From: Streptomyces sp. NBC_00704
GTDB taxonomy: Bacteria; Actinomycetota; Actinomycetes; Streptomycetales; Streptomycetaceae
Assembly: GCF_036226605.1 (NCBI RefSeq)
Contig: NZ_CP109002.1
Coordinates: 26,357-90,356, forward strand
Direction of reading: 5' to 3'
DNA: 64,000 nucleotides
Every line of letters begins with the position of its first letter. Within the stretch, counting starts at the first letter, position 1. Position numbers and translations under genes: made by a program. The notes below the pieces were generated by a model, which was given only the letters and a program-made list of their open reading frames with translations, ran no database searches and was not told the origin of the DNA. This document shows, piece by piece, positions 7,920-16,727 of this stretch.

Positions 7920-10103
7920 GTGCGCGCACGCAGGCATGAGGCCGACCGGGATCACGGCCAGGACCGCGAGCACCGAGCCGCCGGGCCTCCCGCCTCGCTG
8001 CCGGGGAAACTCTCCGTCATGTCGCCCCGGCAAGCACTGACGTTGCAGCGGCTGGCGGGCAACACCGCTGTGGCGCGGACACTGCGCAACGAGCGCGAGC
8101 ACGAGGGCCCCGACTCCCCCTCGTCCCTCTCCCCCACCTCCCCGGCCTCTCCGTCCCCCCTTTTCTCCCCCTCTTCCTCGGACGCGGCGCACGGGCCCGC
8201 TGCGACGACCGCTGTGCAGCGGTCCACGGTGCACGAGGTGCTGGCGGGAGCGGGACGGCCGCTGGACGCCGACACACGTGCCGACATGGAGGCACGACTG
8301 GGGGCCGACTTCTCGGACGTGCGCCTGCACACCGGCTCCGCGGCCCAGCGGTCGGCGGAGGAGATCGGGGCCCGGGCCTACACCTCGGGCAGTCACATCG
8401 TCCTGGGCGCGGGCGCAGGAGACCGGCACACGCTCGCCCATGAGCTGACCCACGTCATCCAGCAACGCCGCGGTCCCGTGACCGGCACCGACCACGGGGA
8501 CGGACTCAGCGTCTCCGACCCGGCCGACCGCTTCGAGCGGGAGGCCGAAGCCAACGCCGGGCGCGCGCTCAGCCTCCCCGCGGAACACGCCGCCTCCGCG
8601 CCCACGGGACCGGAGGGGCACGCCGGCCACGTCCACACCCCTGCAGGGGCCGTCGTGGTGGCGCAGCGCATGTGGAGCGGCAGCGGCTCCGGCAGCCGCT
8701 CCCGCCGCGCCGGAGCCGACGACCGGGGTGCTCAACTGGCCCGGCAGCAGCGCGAGCAGATGGAGTACCTGCCCGCCCTGTACGTCCCCGCCGAGACGTT
8801 CGGCCGGGACGGCAGCCTGCCGCCCCAGCCCGTGGACGCCTACACGACGCCCGCCCCGGGCTTCGTCGAGATCCTGCGGATGGAGGACTCGCTTCTGCCG
8901 GGCGTGACCCACCGCTCCCCCGGGCCGCGCGCCGCATGGCCGATGAAGTACCAGTCGGGAGACTTCATCTACCGCGTGGAGATGGTCAACGACCCGCAAG
9001 GCCTCACCAGCGAACTCCTCATCGACGCGGGCCGGCCGTTCCGCATCCTGCGCCGCACCCTCAAGATGCGGCAGGGCGGCGCATCGGCGGGCCGTACATA
9101 CCGCTTCGCGGAGCGCTGGGCACCCAACCCGGAGTACTGGAACCTGCGCGACCCCCGGGACGCCGCCGAGGCCGCGGCGCAGGCAGCCGACCGGGGCCTG
9201 CCCGACCAGGACCGTCTCAGCCGGTACGACCTGGCCGACTTCTCGCCCCTGCCGACCGCACCCGACCAGCCCTTCGTCTTCTACGTCTCGCCGAACTCCG
9301 TCGATCCGCACTTCCAGCGCAGGGACGGCACCCAGAAGAACGACCGCCGGTACCTCAGCGCCGCATCGTTCGACAGCACGGCCGCAGCGGATCCGGAGGT
9401 GACGGGCTTCGGGCAGCAGGCGTTCCGAGGACTCTCCGCCCCGCACCAGGTGGACCGCCGCACCGGGCGGCGCGACCCGGCCCGCGCCATGGGCAACCGG
9501 CAGGCCAACGAGCTGATGGGCGACCAGGGACGAGGCGGGTCCACCGGCGAGCGCCTCGCCTCGCACGAATGGTGCCACCTGGTGGGAGACGGCGACGGCG
9601 GCCCGGATGCCCCCGCCAACCTGGTGATCGGGACCAACGCGGTCAACACCGAACAGCTTGCCATGGAGACCGCGCTGCGCCCGTTCGTCGGACGACTGCG
9701 CACCATGGGCTACTCGATCCAGCTCCGCGTCCGGGCCCTCGTCACGCCCGTCGTCGATCCGGCCCAGCCCGACCGCCCGTGCAACGCGGCGGAGTACATC
9801 AGCTACCGGATCTCGCTCGTCCCACGGGGCGAACTCGACGCCGCCGCCCCGTGGGAGATCCACCGGCAGATCATGGACGGCCGGCGCGGCACCATCACGG
9901 AACTCGAGTTCACCCACCTGCACCACACGGTACGGGCCAAGCTGCGCCGGGCCGTCGAGGACATCGAGGCCCAGCAGGACGACGACCGCATGAGCGACGG
10001 GCCGGGCGGACCGCCCGCGCCCTACGCGGCCTACGGCACTCCGTACGGCTACGCGCCGGCCTTCCAGCCGACGATGCCGGGAGCGGGCGCCGGGTACTTC
10101 TAA
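7920..10103 (+). CDS. DUF4157 protein with nuclease-like C-terminus (putative secreted toxin)
   Basis: The 727-residue protein starts at the GTG that follows GAGAAGGAGAG. A disordered Arg-rich and then Ser/Pro-rich N-terminus is followed by the DUF4157 domain (residues about 115-185), with ADFSDVRLHTGSAAQ and the zinc-protease-like HELTHVIQQ near 173. This domain is associated with effectors of extracellular contractile injection systems and other polymorphic toxins. The C-terminal part (about 450-640) contains SHEWCHLVGDGDGG and NLVIGTNAVN near 549, resembling His-rich DNA/RNA endonuclease toxin folds. It ends in a Gly/Tyr/Pro-rich tail. There is no signal peptide, no adjacent injection-system gene and no obvious immunity gene. 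The DUF4157 call is firm; toxin activity is inferred. Confidence 0.75.
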   Translation: MRARRHEADRDHGQDREHRAAGPPASLPGKLSVMSPRQALTLQRLAGNTAVARTLRNEREHEGPDSPSSLSPTSPASPSPLFSPSSSDAAHGPAATTAVQRSTVHEVLAGAGRPLDADTRADMEARLGADFSDVRLHTGSAAQRSAEEIGARAYTSGSHIVLGAGAGDRHTLAHELTHVIQQRRGPVTGTDHGDGLSVSDPADRFEREAEANAGRALSLPAEHAASAPTGPEGHAGHVHTPAGAVVVAQRMWSGSGSGSRSRRAGADDRGAQLARQQREQMEYLPALYVPAETFGRDGSLPPQPVDAYTTPAPGFVEILRMEDSLLPGVTHRSPGPRAAWPMKYQSGDFIYRVEMVNDPQGLTSELLIDAGRPFRILRRTLKMRQGGASAGRTYRFAERWAPNPEYWNLRDPRDAAEAAAQAADRGLPDQDRLSRYDLADFSPLPTAPDQPFVFYVSPNSVDPHFQRRDGTQKNDRRYLSAASFDSTAAADPEVTGFGQQAFRGLSAPHQVDRRTGRRDPARAMGNRQANELMGDQGRGGSTGERLASHEWCHLVGDGDGGPDAPANLVIGTNAVNTEQLAMETALRPFVGRLRTMGYSIQLRVRALVTPVVDPAQPDRPCNAAEYISYRISLVPRGELDAAAPWEIHRQIMDGRRGTITELEFTHLHHTVRAKLRRAVEDIEAQQDDDRMSDGPGGPPAPYAAYGTPYGYAPAFQPTMPGAGAGYF

Positions 10104-10158
10104 CACCGGCCCGGACGGCCTGCCCTCCGGCCTGCTCCCCCGGCCTGTGCCGCTGGTC

Positions 10159-10230
10159 GGGTTGCTCGGTGATTACGGCGTAATCACCGAGCAACCCGCA
10201 CGACCGCCTTGGTGATTACGCCGTAATCAC
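10159..10230. repeat. Two parS-like 19-bp palindromes downstream of parB
   Basis: GTGATTACGGCGTAATCAC occurs at 10169-10187 and GTGATTACGCCGTAATCAC at 10212-10230. The first is embedded in a perfect 39-base palindrome (10159-10197, outer arms GGGTTGCTCG/CGAGCAACCC). That could also act as a transcription terminator between the converging DUF4157 and parB genes. Confidence 0.8.
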
Positions 10231-10283
10231 CACACCCCGCGCTGTCGGCAGCTTCTGACGGCTGCCTGGCTCGCTGCTTCCGA

Positions 10284-11477
10284 TCAGGTGGCGGGGACGC
10301 CCTGGCTGTCCCTGTGCTTGATCAGCAGATCCAGCATCTTGTTGAACTCCTCCGGCGGCATCTTGTAGATCAGGTGCTGCGCGGCGTACACACCGTCCTC
10401 GTAGGGGAACCGCTTCGGCTTCTGCTCCCCCGCACTCGCACTCGCACCCCCACTGGGCCCGGCCGTTCCTTCGGCCGTGGGTCCCTGCGCGGGCACGGAC
10501 GGCTGGGACGGCCGGGACGGCTCGGACGGAGGGGACTGCTCGGACGCCGACGACCGGCCGTGAGACGCATCGTCCGTGACCTTCGACGTGACGGTTGCAG
10601 CGTGATCGGCCGTCGGCTCCGCCTCGGCCTCGGCCTCGCCGGCGAAGCCAGGAACGGAACCGCCGGTGATTACGCCGTAATCACTTCCCTGATCGTCCTG
10701 AGGTTCAGGGTCCGGCCGTTCCCCGGGTGGTGCGCTCTCAGGCCTGAGCGTCCGGGCCTTGGCTTCGTCCCTCCGGGCCCGTTCCGCCTTCAGGTCCTCC
10801 AGGGCCGCTTCCTGTTCCTGAGCGGGCTTGTTGCCGACCGCGCGCAGCAGATCGATGGGCTCTTCGCCGATGCGCTCCTGCAGTTCGGGGGTGAGATGGA
10901 GAAGCGCCAGGCGCTGAGACACCCATCCCTGAGAGCGGTGGAGGCGTTTGGCGAGTGCCCTCTGACTCCCGTGGATGGCGAGGAGGCGCTGAAGGGCGCG
11001 GGCCTCGTCGATCTCCTCGAGGTCCTGACGGTGGATGTTGGCGACGAGGGCCGACTCCAGCAGTTCTTCGGACGTGCTGCCCTGGTCGTCGCTGACCATC
11101 ACCTTGATGGTGGCCAGGCCCGCTTCACGAGCCGCCGAGAGGCGGCTGCTGCCGTCGATGACGACATGGGTGGTGTCCGGCTCGAGGTCGGCTTCCTTGT
11201 CAGGGTTGACCCTGAGGTAGGCGTCGCGGTTCATCACCGTGATCGCCACCTTCTGCCCATGCGTCGTCAGGCTGCCGGCGAGGTCGGCGAGATCGCCCAG
11301 AGAGGAGCGCGGGTTGTCGGGGTTGACGCTGATGCGGTGCACCGGAAGTTCCGACGGAGGCGCGATGCCCTCGGTGGGAACGCCCGTGGCCGCGGCAACG
11401 GCCTGACGGCGCGCGCTCACGGTACGCGTGGCCGCCGCGCCGAAGCGTCCCGCGCCCAGCTGATCGGCCTTGCTCAT
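10284..11477 (-). CDS. parB: ParB-family centromere-binding protein
   Basis: The 397-residue ParB homologue begins MSKADQLGAGRFG. The ParB/Srx-like N-domain spans about 45-145 (PVHRISVNPDNPRSS, VVIDGSSRLSAARE, ALVANIHRQDLEEIDEA). The helix-turn-helix is near 180-215 (GSQRALAKRLHRSQGWVSQRL). A long Pro/Ser/Glu-rich linker leads to a C-terminal dimerisation-like tail. The ATG overlaps the parA stop as ATGA. Eleven palindromes around and inside the operon are its probable binding sites. It should load on those sites and drive segregation with ParA. Confidence 0.92.
   Translation of the reverse strand: MSKADQLGAGRFGAAATRTVSARRQAVAAATGVPTEGIAPPSELPVHRISVNPDNPRSSLGDLADLAGSLTTHGQKVAITVMNRDAYLRVNPDKEADLEPDTTHVVIDGSSRLSAAREAGLATIKVMVSDDQGSTSEELLESALVANIHRQDLEEIDEARALQRLLAIHGSQRALAKRLHRSQGWVSQRLALLHLTPELQERIGEEPIDLLRAVGNKPAQEQEAALEDLKAERARRDEAKARTLRPESAPPGERPDPEPQDDQGSDYGVITGGSVPGFAGEAEAEAEPTADHAATVTSKVTDDASHGRSSASEQSPPSEPSRPSQPSVPAQGPTAEGTAGPSGGASASAGEQKPKRFPYEDGVYAAQHLIYKMPPEEFNKMLDLLIKHRDSQGVPAT
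10666..10684. repeat. parS-like palindrome inside the parB reading frame
   Basis: A perfect copy of GTGATTACGCCGTAATCAC lies within parB, where it encodes the residues SDYGVITG in the otherwise low-complexity linker. It is the only copy within a coding sequence. Confidence 0.85.
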
Positions 11478-12748
11478 GCGATCTCCCTGGCCAACGCGCG
11501 CATGCCGATCGCCTGCTGCGACTTGGGTGCGTACGACAGCAGGGGCTGCTTCAAGCGGACTGCTTCCTTCTGCTCCTTGAGATCGCCGATCAGTCCGACG
11601 ACGCGTGGATCCTTTATGTCGACCCACCCCTGCAGAGAGGACGTGGCGATGTAGCCGCGGCGGGAGTCGTAGAGGTTGACGACGATGCCGAGGTAGTCGA
11701 TGTCCACCTGGAGGTCGCCGCGCAGGTCGTCGATCTGGGTGGTGAGGAGCTCGTAGGCGTCGGCGGAACTGTCCTCCGCCTGCACCACGATGAGGGCCCC
11801 GGACTGGCCCGGCTTCTCGCCGTCGCGGCGGCGGCCGTAGTAGGCGGCGGCGTCCATGCTGAGGCCGAGGCTGGGCGGACAGTCGACGAGGATGACGTCG
11901 TAATCGGCCTCGAGAGGAGCCAGGGCGCGTTCCAGGGCGGCTTCGCGGGCTCGCACGGCGGACAGCCGCACGTCCAGAAGGAAGGCGTCGTTGCAGGCGG
12001 GCAGCAGGTGGAGGCGTCCGCCGAAGGCGTCGTCGTCGATGGAGACGATGAGGTCCCGAAGGTCGCCCTTGGGGTCGCCCGCCATGTGGTTGGTGAGGCT
12101 GTCGCCGTTCATCGGCAGGGGCGCGGCGCCGAGCTGGTTGCTGAGGTGGCACTGCGGGTCGAAGTCGACGAGCAGGACGCGCAGTCCGAGACCGGGCAGG
12201 TTCTCGATGTCGAGCGGATCGCCGGCCGGTTCGGCGTCGGCGTGCGCGTCGCTCGCCCGCAGGGCCTTGGCGAGCGCCTTGGCGACCCTTACGGAGTGCA
12301 GGGCGTTGGAGTCTTCGGCGAGGGCTTCGCCCAAGCCGGCGGTGATCGCCGTCTTGCCGACGCCGCCCTTCTGGTTGCAGACGATGATCCGGCGGGTGAC
12401 GGCAGGCCGCTCGATGTCGGGTGCCGGGTTGGCGTCGAGCCACAACTGCACGGACTGGGCGAGCCCTTGGATGAGGGAGACGCCCCGGTCGGAGGCGACC
12501 TGCCGGAAGTCTTCCCACTGGCCGGGCGGCAGGAAGGTGGAGAAGGAGTCGGCACCGGCGGTGTCGACGGGCGCGGTGGCCGAGGCAAGGCCGCACCACG
12601 CACTGATGCCCTGCTCCACGGCGGTCTGGATCTCGATGCCGTGCTGCGCCGTTCTGATTTTGAGGTTCTGCCGGAGCCGTCCCGGCAGCTTGGAGACGAC
12701 CTTCTCGCGGTCGCTTGAGATGGCTGGCGAACTCATGAAGGACACCAT
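11474..12748 (-). CDS. parA: ParA-family partition ATPase
   Basis: The protein (424 residues from MVSFMSS, or 420 from the second ATG at 12736) has a deviant Walker A motif CNQKGGVGKTAI at about 124-135. An insertion of some 45 residues follows, then the A' motif LLVDFDPQCHLSNQ and Walker B VILVDCPPSLGL. The roughly 115-residue N-terminal extension contains no recognisable domain but could bind DNA, as in plasmid ParAs that repress their own promoter. No Shine-Dalgarno sequence precedes either ATG, so a leaderless mRNA is possible. parB follows with a 4-base overlap, and eight parS-like sites lie upstream. Confidence 0.9.
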   Translation of the reverse strand: MVSFMSSPAISSDREKVVSKLPGRLRQNLKIRTAQHGIEIQTAVEQGISAWCGLASATAPVDTAGADSFSTFLPPGQWEDFRQVASDRGVSLIQGLAQSVQLWLDANPAPDIERPAVTRRIIVCNQKGGVGKTAITAGLGEALAEDSNALHSVRVAKALAKALRASDAHADAEPAGDPLDIENLPGLGLRVLLVDFDPQCHLSNQLGAAPLPMNGDSLTNHMAGDPKGDLRDLIVSIDDDAFGGRLHLLPACNDAFLLDVRLSAVRAREAALERALAPLEADYDVILVDCPPSLGLSMDAAAYYGRRRDGEKPGQSGALIVVQAEDSSADAYELLTTQIDDLRGDLQVDIDYLGIVVNLYDSRRGYIATSSLQGWVDIKDPRVVGLIGDLKEQKEAVRLKQPLLSYAPKSQQAIGMRALAREIA

Positions 12749-12749
12749 A

Positions 12750-12786
12750 CTAACGTCGATGATCGATAACAGCATCGACGCGTTAG
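12750..12786. promoter_or_regulatory. Inverted repeat upstream of parA (operator candidate)
   Basis: CTAACGTCGATG (12750-12761) and CATCGACGCGTTAG (12773-12786) are inverted copies, differing by a two-base bulge, separated by ATCGATAACAG. The element sits directly at the parA start, unlike the parS-like palindromes further upstream, so it may be the site for ParA autorepression or the parA promoter region. Confidence 0.5.
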
Positions 12787-12926
12787 CTATACCAAGTTGA
12801 TGCGGGAAACGTTCAACTGGCGCGCCCACCCCGCCTCTGGTGGACGTGACGGAGCCTCCGAAACGGTATGCCCGAAATGCCGAGAGCAGCTGAGGGCCGC
12901 ACCTGAACAGCGGCTCACGATCCCGA

Positions 12927-13502
12927 GTGATTACGGCGTAATCACTGCCGGCGTCACGGCAGCCGACTTTGCGGGCGGGCGAGGGGTCGCGGTTGCGGGA
13001 CCGTCGCCTTGCGGTCGTCGCCACGGGTCGCCGTCGCACGCGTGATTACGGCGTAATCACCGAGCCGGGCCAGTGAGGCGAACGGTGCGCCCGGCGGGTG
13101 ATTACGCCGTAATCACCGAGCCATCTCAGAGACTGGGTCGTCCGCACGCCTGATTACGCCGTAATCACCCGCGTGGCCCGTTGGTCTGGCCGACCGGACT
13201 GCTCGGCTGTCGGGTGATTACGGCGTAATCACCCGCGTGGCCCGCTGGCTTGGCCCCCTGTCTTCGCCCGGCGCTCCGGCGGCTGCGAGCAGCCCGCGGC
13301 GGCGGTCCGTTCCGGTCCGACCACCAGCCTGCTCGGCTGTGGAGTGATTACGGCGTAATCACTCGGCGGTCTGCTTGCCCGGCTCACCGCCTGCGCGGTG
13401 CTGGGTGATTACGGCGTAATCACTGTGCCGCTCGGCAGTGTGTCCGTGCGTCGGCTGTCGCTCGTCGGCCTGCCTGCTGCTGGGTGATTACGCCGTAATC
13501 AC
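12927..13502. repeat. Array of eight parS-like 19-bp palindromes upstream of parA
   Basis: Copies of GTGATTAC(GGC or GCC)GTAATCAC begin at 12927, 13042, 13098, 13150 (first base C), 13214, 13344, 13405 and 13484. Spacing is irregular (about 52-130 bases), and flanking bases often extend the symmetry, e.g. GCTGG/CCAGC around the last copy. With the three copies in and below parB the total is eleven. They differ from the chromosomal-type parS core GTTTCACGTGAAAC, so they are probably specific to this plasmid ParB. Confidence 0.88.
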
Positions 13503-13943
13503 CCAGCACCGGCTCGAGCCTCCGCATGCCTCTGGTTGCCCCCGCGCCGGGCGGCGGTCTTGTCGGCCCCCGTTCTCCCCCTCCGGCTTCGCGCGTGTGC
13601 CAGAAGGCGTATAGCGGGTATCGGGGTCAAAAGCGACGTGCGGAATGGGGGCTTCACGGGACTGTCTTCGCCGGGGCGGGGTGATCCGACCTTGGCGACC
13701 GTGAAAGGCCGTCAGGGAGGCGTACAGGGCTTTTCGTTCGGTGGGGAGGTCCTTGACGCCCCTCCGATCGGGTGACGTCGGCCCGGTTGCCCGGTTACGG
13801 GCTTTCGTGGCCGGAGCGGTACTGGGGCTTGCCGGCGCTTGGCGACGTGCGTACCGCCGTGGATCAGCCGGCTGCTGCGGCGGTGCTCGAAGCGCCCGGA
13901 CGCGGCACGTCGTCCTGGCCGGTCGTCCGAGCGGGCCCCGTGG
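13503..13943. other. Intergenic region without a supported gene
   Basis: This stretch lies between the parS-like array and the 3' end of the leftward afsA gene. A 79-codon open frame exists at 13536-13775, but it has no ribosome site, poor codon bias and no recognisable motif. The sequence around 13610-13690 is slightly less GC-rich. I see no repeat or hairpin of note. Confidence 0.4.
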
Positions 13944-14909
13944 TCACGGCGAGGTCAGTGCGATGGTCGCCGTGAAGGCGGGGGAGTCGTTCTGTACGGC
14001 CTGGACGCGGATGAGCCGGTGGGCGTCCCCGAGGTCTCCGGCCGGCGTGCGGTCGATCCAGCAGGGGGCGTCGAACTCGACGTACTGGCTGAACACCGCG
14101 TCGAAGCCGGTCGCGAGTCCCGGCAGCGGGTGGGCCGCCGCGTGGGCGCTCTGGCGGGCGGCTTCGAGCAGCAGCATGCCGGGGACGTGGTCGGCCGGGT
14201 GGTCGAAGAGGACGGGGTGAGAGAAGTCGACGCGCAGCTGGGCGCGGGTGAGCGCCGGGCAGGAGGACGGGTCGGCGGACACGGCGGGGAACAGGGCGGG
14301 GGAGAGGACCACGTCATGGGTGCGGGTGCGGGCGACGTGGGCCGGGGCCACGGCGGGCGCGAGCGGGACGGCGCGCTGGGCGGCCTGTGCGGCGTCGGCG
14401 TAGGGACCCCGCAGGCGCGGATACACGGCGGGGGAGAGGTTGCAGAACCTCGTCTCCGCCACGCCCAGCGGACGGCCGTCGATGTACAGGTCGACCTGCA
14501 TGCGCAGCGAGGTCAGCCGGCCGGCGCGGCGGACGATCTCGGAGCAGGTGACGTGCATGTCGATGGCGGCGTCGTTCCCGGTGAACGTCAGGGCGACGGG
14601 GTCGACTTCGTAGCGCAGGCTGCTCCACGACTGGCGATGGCCGAAGGGGACCGCGTAGGCGACGTGGCTGAGCAGCGGCACGCTCTGACGGACCGACTCG
14701 GCGACGAGCAGCGGGTCGTGGAAGCCGCCCTTCGGCCCGTAGAAGGGGTGTCGCGACGGCCACCTGGCGGTGACGTGGAAGCGGTCGGGTCCGGTCGGGG
14801 ACAGTCCGGTCAGCAGGACCTCCGACGCGGCGGCCTTGTGTACGTACTCGCGCGGAACGGAGGTGGCCGACGGACGTTCTATGACTCGCGTCGAGGCAGT
14901 CACGGTCAT
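13944..14909 (-). CDS. afsA: AfsA-family gamma-butyrolactone/butenolide biosynthesis enzyme
   Basis: The 321-residue protein contains two AfsA/hotdog-like halves. VPREYVHKAAASEVLLTG near the N-terminus is the family signature, and the second half carries DHVPGMLLLEAARQSA. AfsA enzymes couple a beta-ketoacyl carrier thioester to dihydroxyacetone phosphate to start GBL signal synthesis. The ATG is preceded by GGGGGGAT. The frame stays open far upstream, but only from MTVTAST does it look like protein. It is divergent from a GBL-receptor-like TetR gene with an ARE-like palindrome between them, the usual autoregulated signal and receptor arrangement. Confidence 0.92.
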   Translation of the reverse strand: MTVTASTRVIERPSATSVPREYVHKAAASEVLLTGLSPTGPDRFHVTARWPSRHPFYGPKGGFHDPLLVAESVRQSVPLLSHVAYAVPFGHRQSWSSLRYEVDPVALTFTGNDAAIDMHVTCSEIVRRAGRLTSLRMQVDLYIDGRPLGVAETRFCNLSPAVYPRLRGPYADAAQAAQRAVPLAPAVAPAHVARTRTHDVVLSPALFPAVSADPSSCPALTRAQLRVDFSHPVLFDHPADHVPGMLLLEAARQSAHAAAHPLPGLATGFDAVFSQYVEFDAPCWIDRTPAGDLGDAHRLIRVQAVQNDSPAFTATIALTSP

Positions 14910-14967
14910 GTTGATCCCCCCATGGATGTGGTTGACCTCGTGTGTTTGGCGCGGTGAACTTGTCGGC

Positions 14968-14996
14968 AACAATATAGAGAGCGCTCGTTTTGTTTT
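14968..14996. promoter_or_regulatory. ARE-like operator between afsA and the receptor gene
   Basis: AATATAGAGAGCGCTCGTTT is centred on the perfect palindrome GAGCGCTC. It shares the pattern ATAG-(A/C)GA-(A/G)CG-N-TCGTTTTG with two sites at 17721 and 18460. The position immediately upstream of afsA suits repression of afsA by the GBL receptor. Confidence 0.65.
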
Positions 14997-15170
14997 TCTG
15001 TCAAGCAAGAGTAAAGATGGTGTCACGAGTAGGCCAAGGAGGCTGCCGCGAGGATGGACGAATCGGAAGTTTTCCGGCTGGCTGGCTTGAGTCCTGCTCG
15101 ACATCTGGCAGGTTCGGGAGCTGAGGCCGATACCGTAAAGAGTGTTCGGTTTCGCAAGGAGGTACTGGTG

Positions 15171-15863
15171 GTGCGTCAACCCAGGCAGGAACGGGGAGTG
15201 CAGACTCGGAGGCAGTTGCTCCGAGCGGCGGCAGAGGTGTTCGACGAGTCCGGTTTCGCCGGAGCGAGCATCAAGGACATTCTTCAGCAGGCCGAACTCA
15301 CGGCCGGGGCGCTGTACTTCCACTTCGAGTCGAAGGAGGCGCTGGCCCGCGCGGTCATGAACGCGCAGCCCGATTCGATAGTCCCGTGGCTGGAGTCGGA
15401 GGGGCTGCAACGGCTCGTCGACATCACCCTTGTCTGGTCGCAGCAGCTGAGGACGGACCCGCTGCTGCGGGCGGGCGTACGGCTCACCACCGAACAGGGC
15501 GCGTTCGGCCTGCGGGACGCCAAGCCCTACCGCGACTGGGGCGCGATCATGGCCGACTGTCTGCGCGTCGCGGCCGGCAAGGGCGAGCTACAGGCCGGCG
15601 TCGACCCGGACGAACTCGCCGAGTTCGTCGTCGAGGCGTGTACGGGCATGCAGACGTACTCCGCCGTGGCCAGCGAGGAGCGGGCGGACCTGGGTGACCG
15701 GGTCGTGCGGATGTGGCGGCTGCTGCTACCGGGCATCGCCGTGCCGACCGTCATCGCCCACACCGAAGTGAGCGAGGCGCGCGCGACGGAGCTGCTGCGG
15801 GCCGCCTCCGCCGCGGCCTCCGCTTCGGCGGCCGCCCGGGAGGGCGGCGGCGCGAAGGACTGA
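15171..15863 (+). CDS. Gamma-butyrolactone receptor-like TetR repressor
   Basis: The 230-residue protein starts MRQPRQERGVQTRRQLL at a GTG seven bases after AAGGAGG; another GTG lies one codon earlier. The N-terminal HTH (GASIKDILQQAELTAGALYFHFESKEALARAVM) is of the ArpA/ScbR type. The C-domain contains DPLLRAGVRLTTEQG and a conserved Trp (RDWGAIM) of GBL receptors. It ends with an Ala/Ser-rich tail. It presumably binds ARE-like sites and releases them on binding the signal made by the neighbouring afsA pathway. Confidence 0.88.
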   Translation: MRQPRQERGVQTRRQLLRAAAEVFDESGFAGASIKDILQQAELTAGALYFHFESKEALARAVMNAQPDSIVPWLESEGLQRLVDITLVWSQQLRTDPLLRAGVRLTTEQGAFGLRDAKPYRDWGAIMADCLRVAAGKGELQAGVDPDELAEFVVEACTGMQTYSAVASEERADLGDRVVRMWRLLLPGIAVPTVIAHTEVSEARATELLRAASAAASASAAAREGGGAKD

Positions 15864-15946
15864 CCGTGGACGTCGGCGGACGCAGGCCGGACGCCGCAAG
15901 CGGACAGCGGACAGCGTGAAGAATCCGTATCGACAGGGGAGAAGAC

Positions 15947-16645
15947 ATGGTTCACGGTCTGGGACATCTGCGCGTGTGCGCGGTCAACATCGACGGCGTC
16001 ATGCTCGACGACACCTTCAGCCCCGTCATCCACCACTTCCTGGTGAGCCGCGGCTGCGCCTACACCGCCGAGGTCGAGCGGAGCATCTTCTCCCAGCCCC
16101 GTTCGGTCGCGGGCCGGCTGCTCGCCGAGGCGGTCGACGAGCCCATGACCGGCGAGGAGGCGCTCGACGCGTACTTCGAGGAGCGTGCACGCCATGTGGC
16201 CGCGCACCCGGTACGGGTGAACGACGGGGCGATCGAACTGGTCCGCAGGCTCCGGCGGCTGGGTCTTCGCACGGTCTGCTACGGAGGTCTCGACAAGAGC
16301 CACTTCGACGCGTTCCTCGGGGAGCACGCCGATCTGTTCGACGACCCCGGATACATCTGCACCGACGCGTTCCGGCCGGGGCTGCACGAGATCGCCACCG
16401 ACTGGTTCGGGCTGAAGCACGACCAGGTGCTGGTGATCGACGACGTCGCGGCGGTCGGCGAGACGGCGAGATCGCTGGGGATGCCCTTCATCGGTCACCC
16501 CAGCCATTTCGAGCACAGCTTCCAGCGGCAGCTGATGCGCGAGGCCGGCGTCCGGTACCTGGTCGACTCGCTGCACGCCGTGGACGAGGAACTGCTGCGG
16601 TCGGTCGACGCCGAGGCCGCCGCCGGCACGGTGTGGCCGGTCTGA
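15947..16645 (+). CDS. HAD-superfamily protein, probable GBL-pathway phosphatase
   Basis: The 232-residue HAD-fold protein sits between the receptor and an SDR, the place occupied by phosphatase genes in GBL/butenolide loci such as srrP in the S. rochei system. AfsA products carry a phosphate that must be removed. Motif III/IV is normal (QVLVIDDVAAVGETARSLGM). In motif I the expected nucleophilic Asp of DxDG is Asn (CAVNIDGV, Asn14; codon AAC). The protein may therefore be a diverged or non-canonical phosphatase, or a binding protein. The ATG follows GGGGAGA. Confidence 0.7.
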   Translation: MVHGLGHLRVCAVNIDGVMLDDTFSPVIHHFLVSRGCAYTAEVERSIFSQPRSVAGRLLAEAVDEPMTGEEALDAYFEERARHVAAHPVRVNDGAIELVRRLRRLGLRTVCYGGLDKSHFDAFLGEHADLFDDPGYICTDAFRPGLHEIATDWFGLKHDQVLVIDDVAAVGETARSLGMPFIGHPSHFEHSFQRQLMREAGVRYLVDSLHAVDEELLRSVDAEAAAGTVWPV

Positions 16646-16727
16646 GCGGTCTGAGCGGTCTGAGAGATCTTTGCCGTGGGCATGATCGACGGGGCGGCCG
16701 GTGCAGGACGCCCGGCACGTGACGGCG

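Noticed and set aside
7920..10103. A complete extracellular contractile injection system locus
   Set aside because: No sheath, tube, baseplate or ATPase genes are present; only the single DUF4157 protein is seen.
12927..13502. CRISPR array
   Set aside because: Repeats are perfect palindromes with irregular spacing of about 52-130 bases next to parA, with no cas genes; partition sites fit better.
13536..13775. A 79-codon open frame between the parS-like array and afsA
   Set aside because: No ribosome site, no motif, and composition typical of random high-GC frames.
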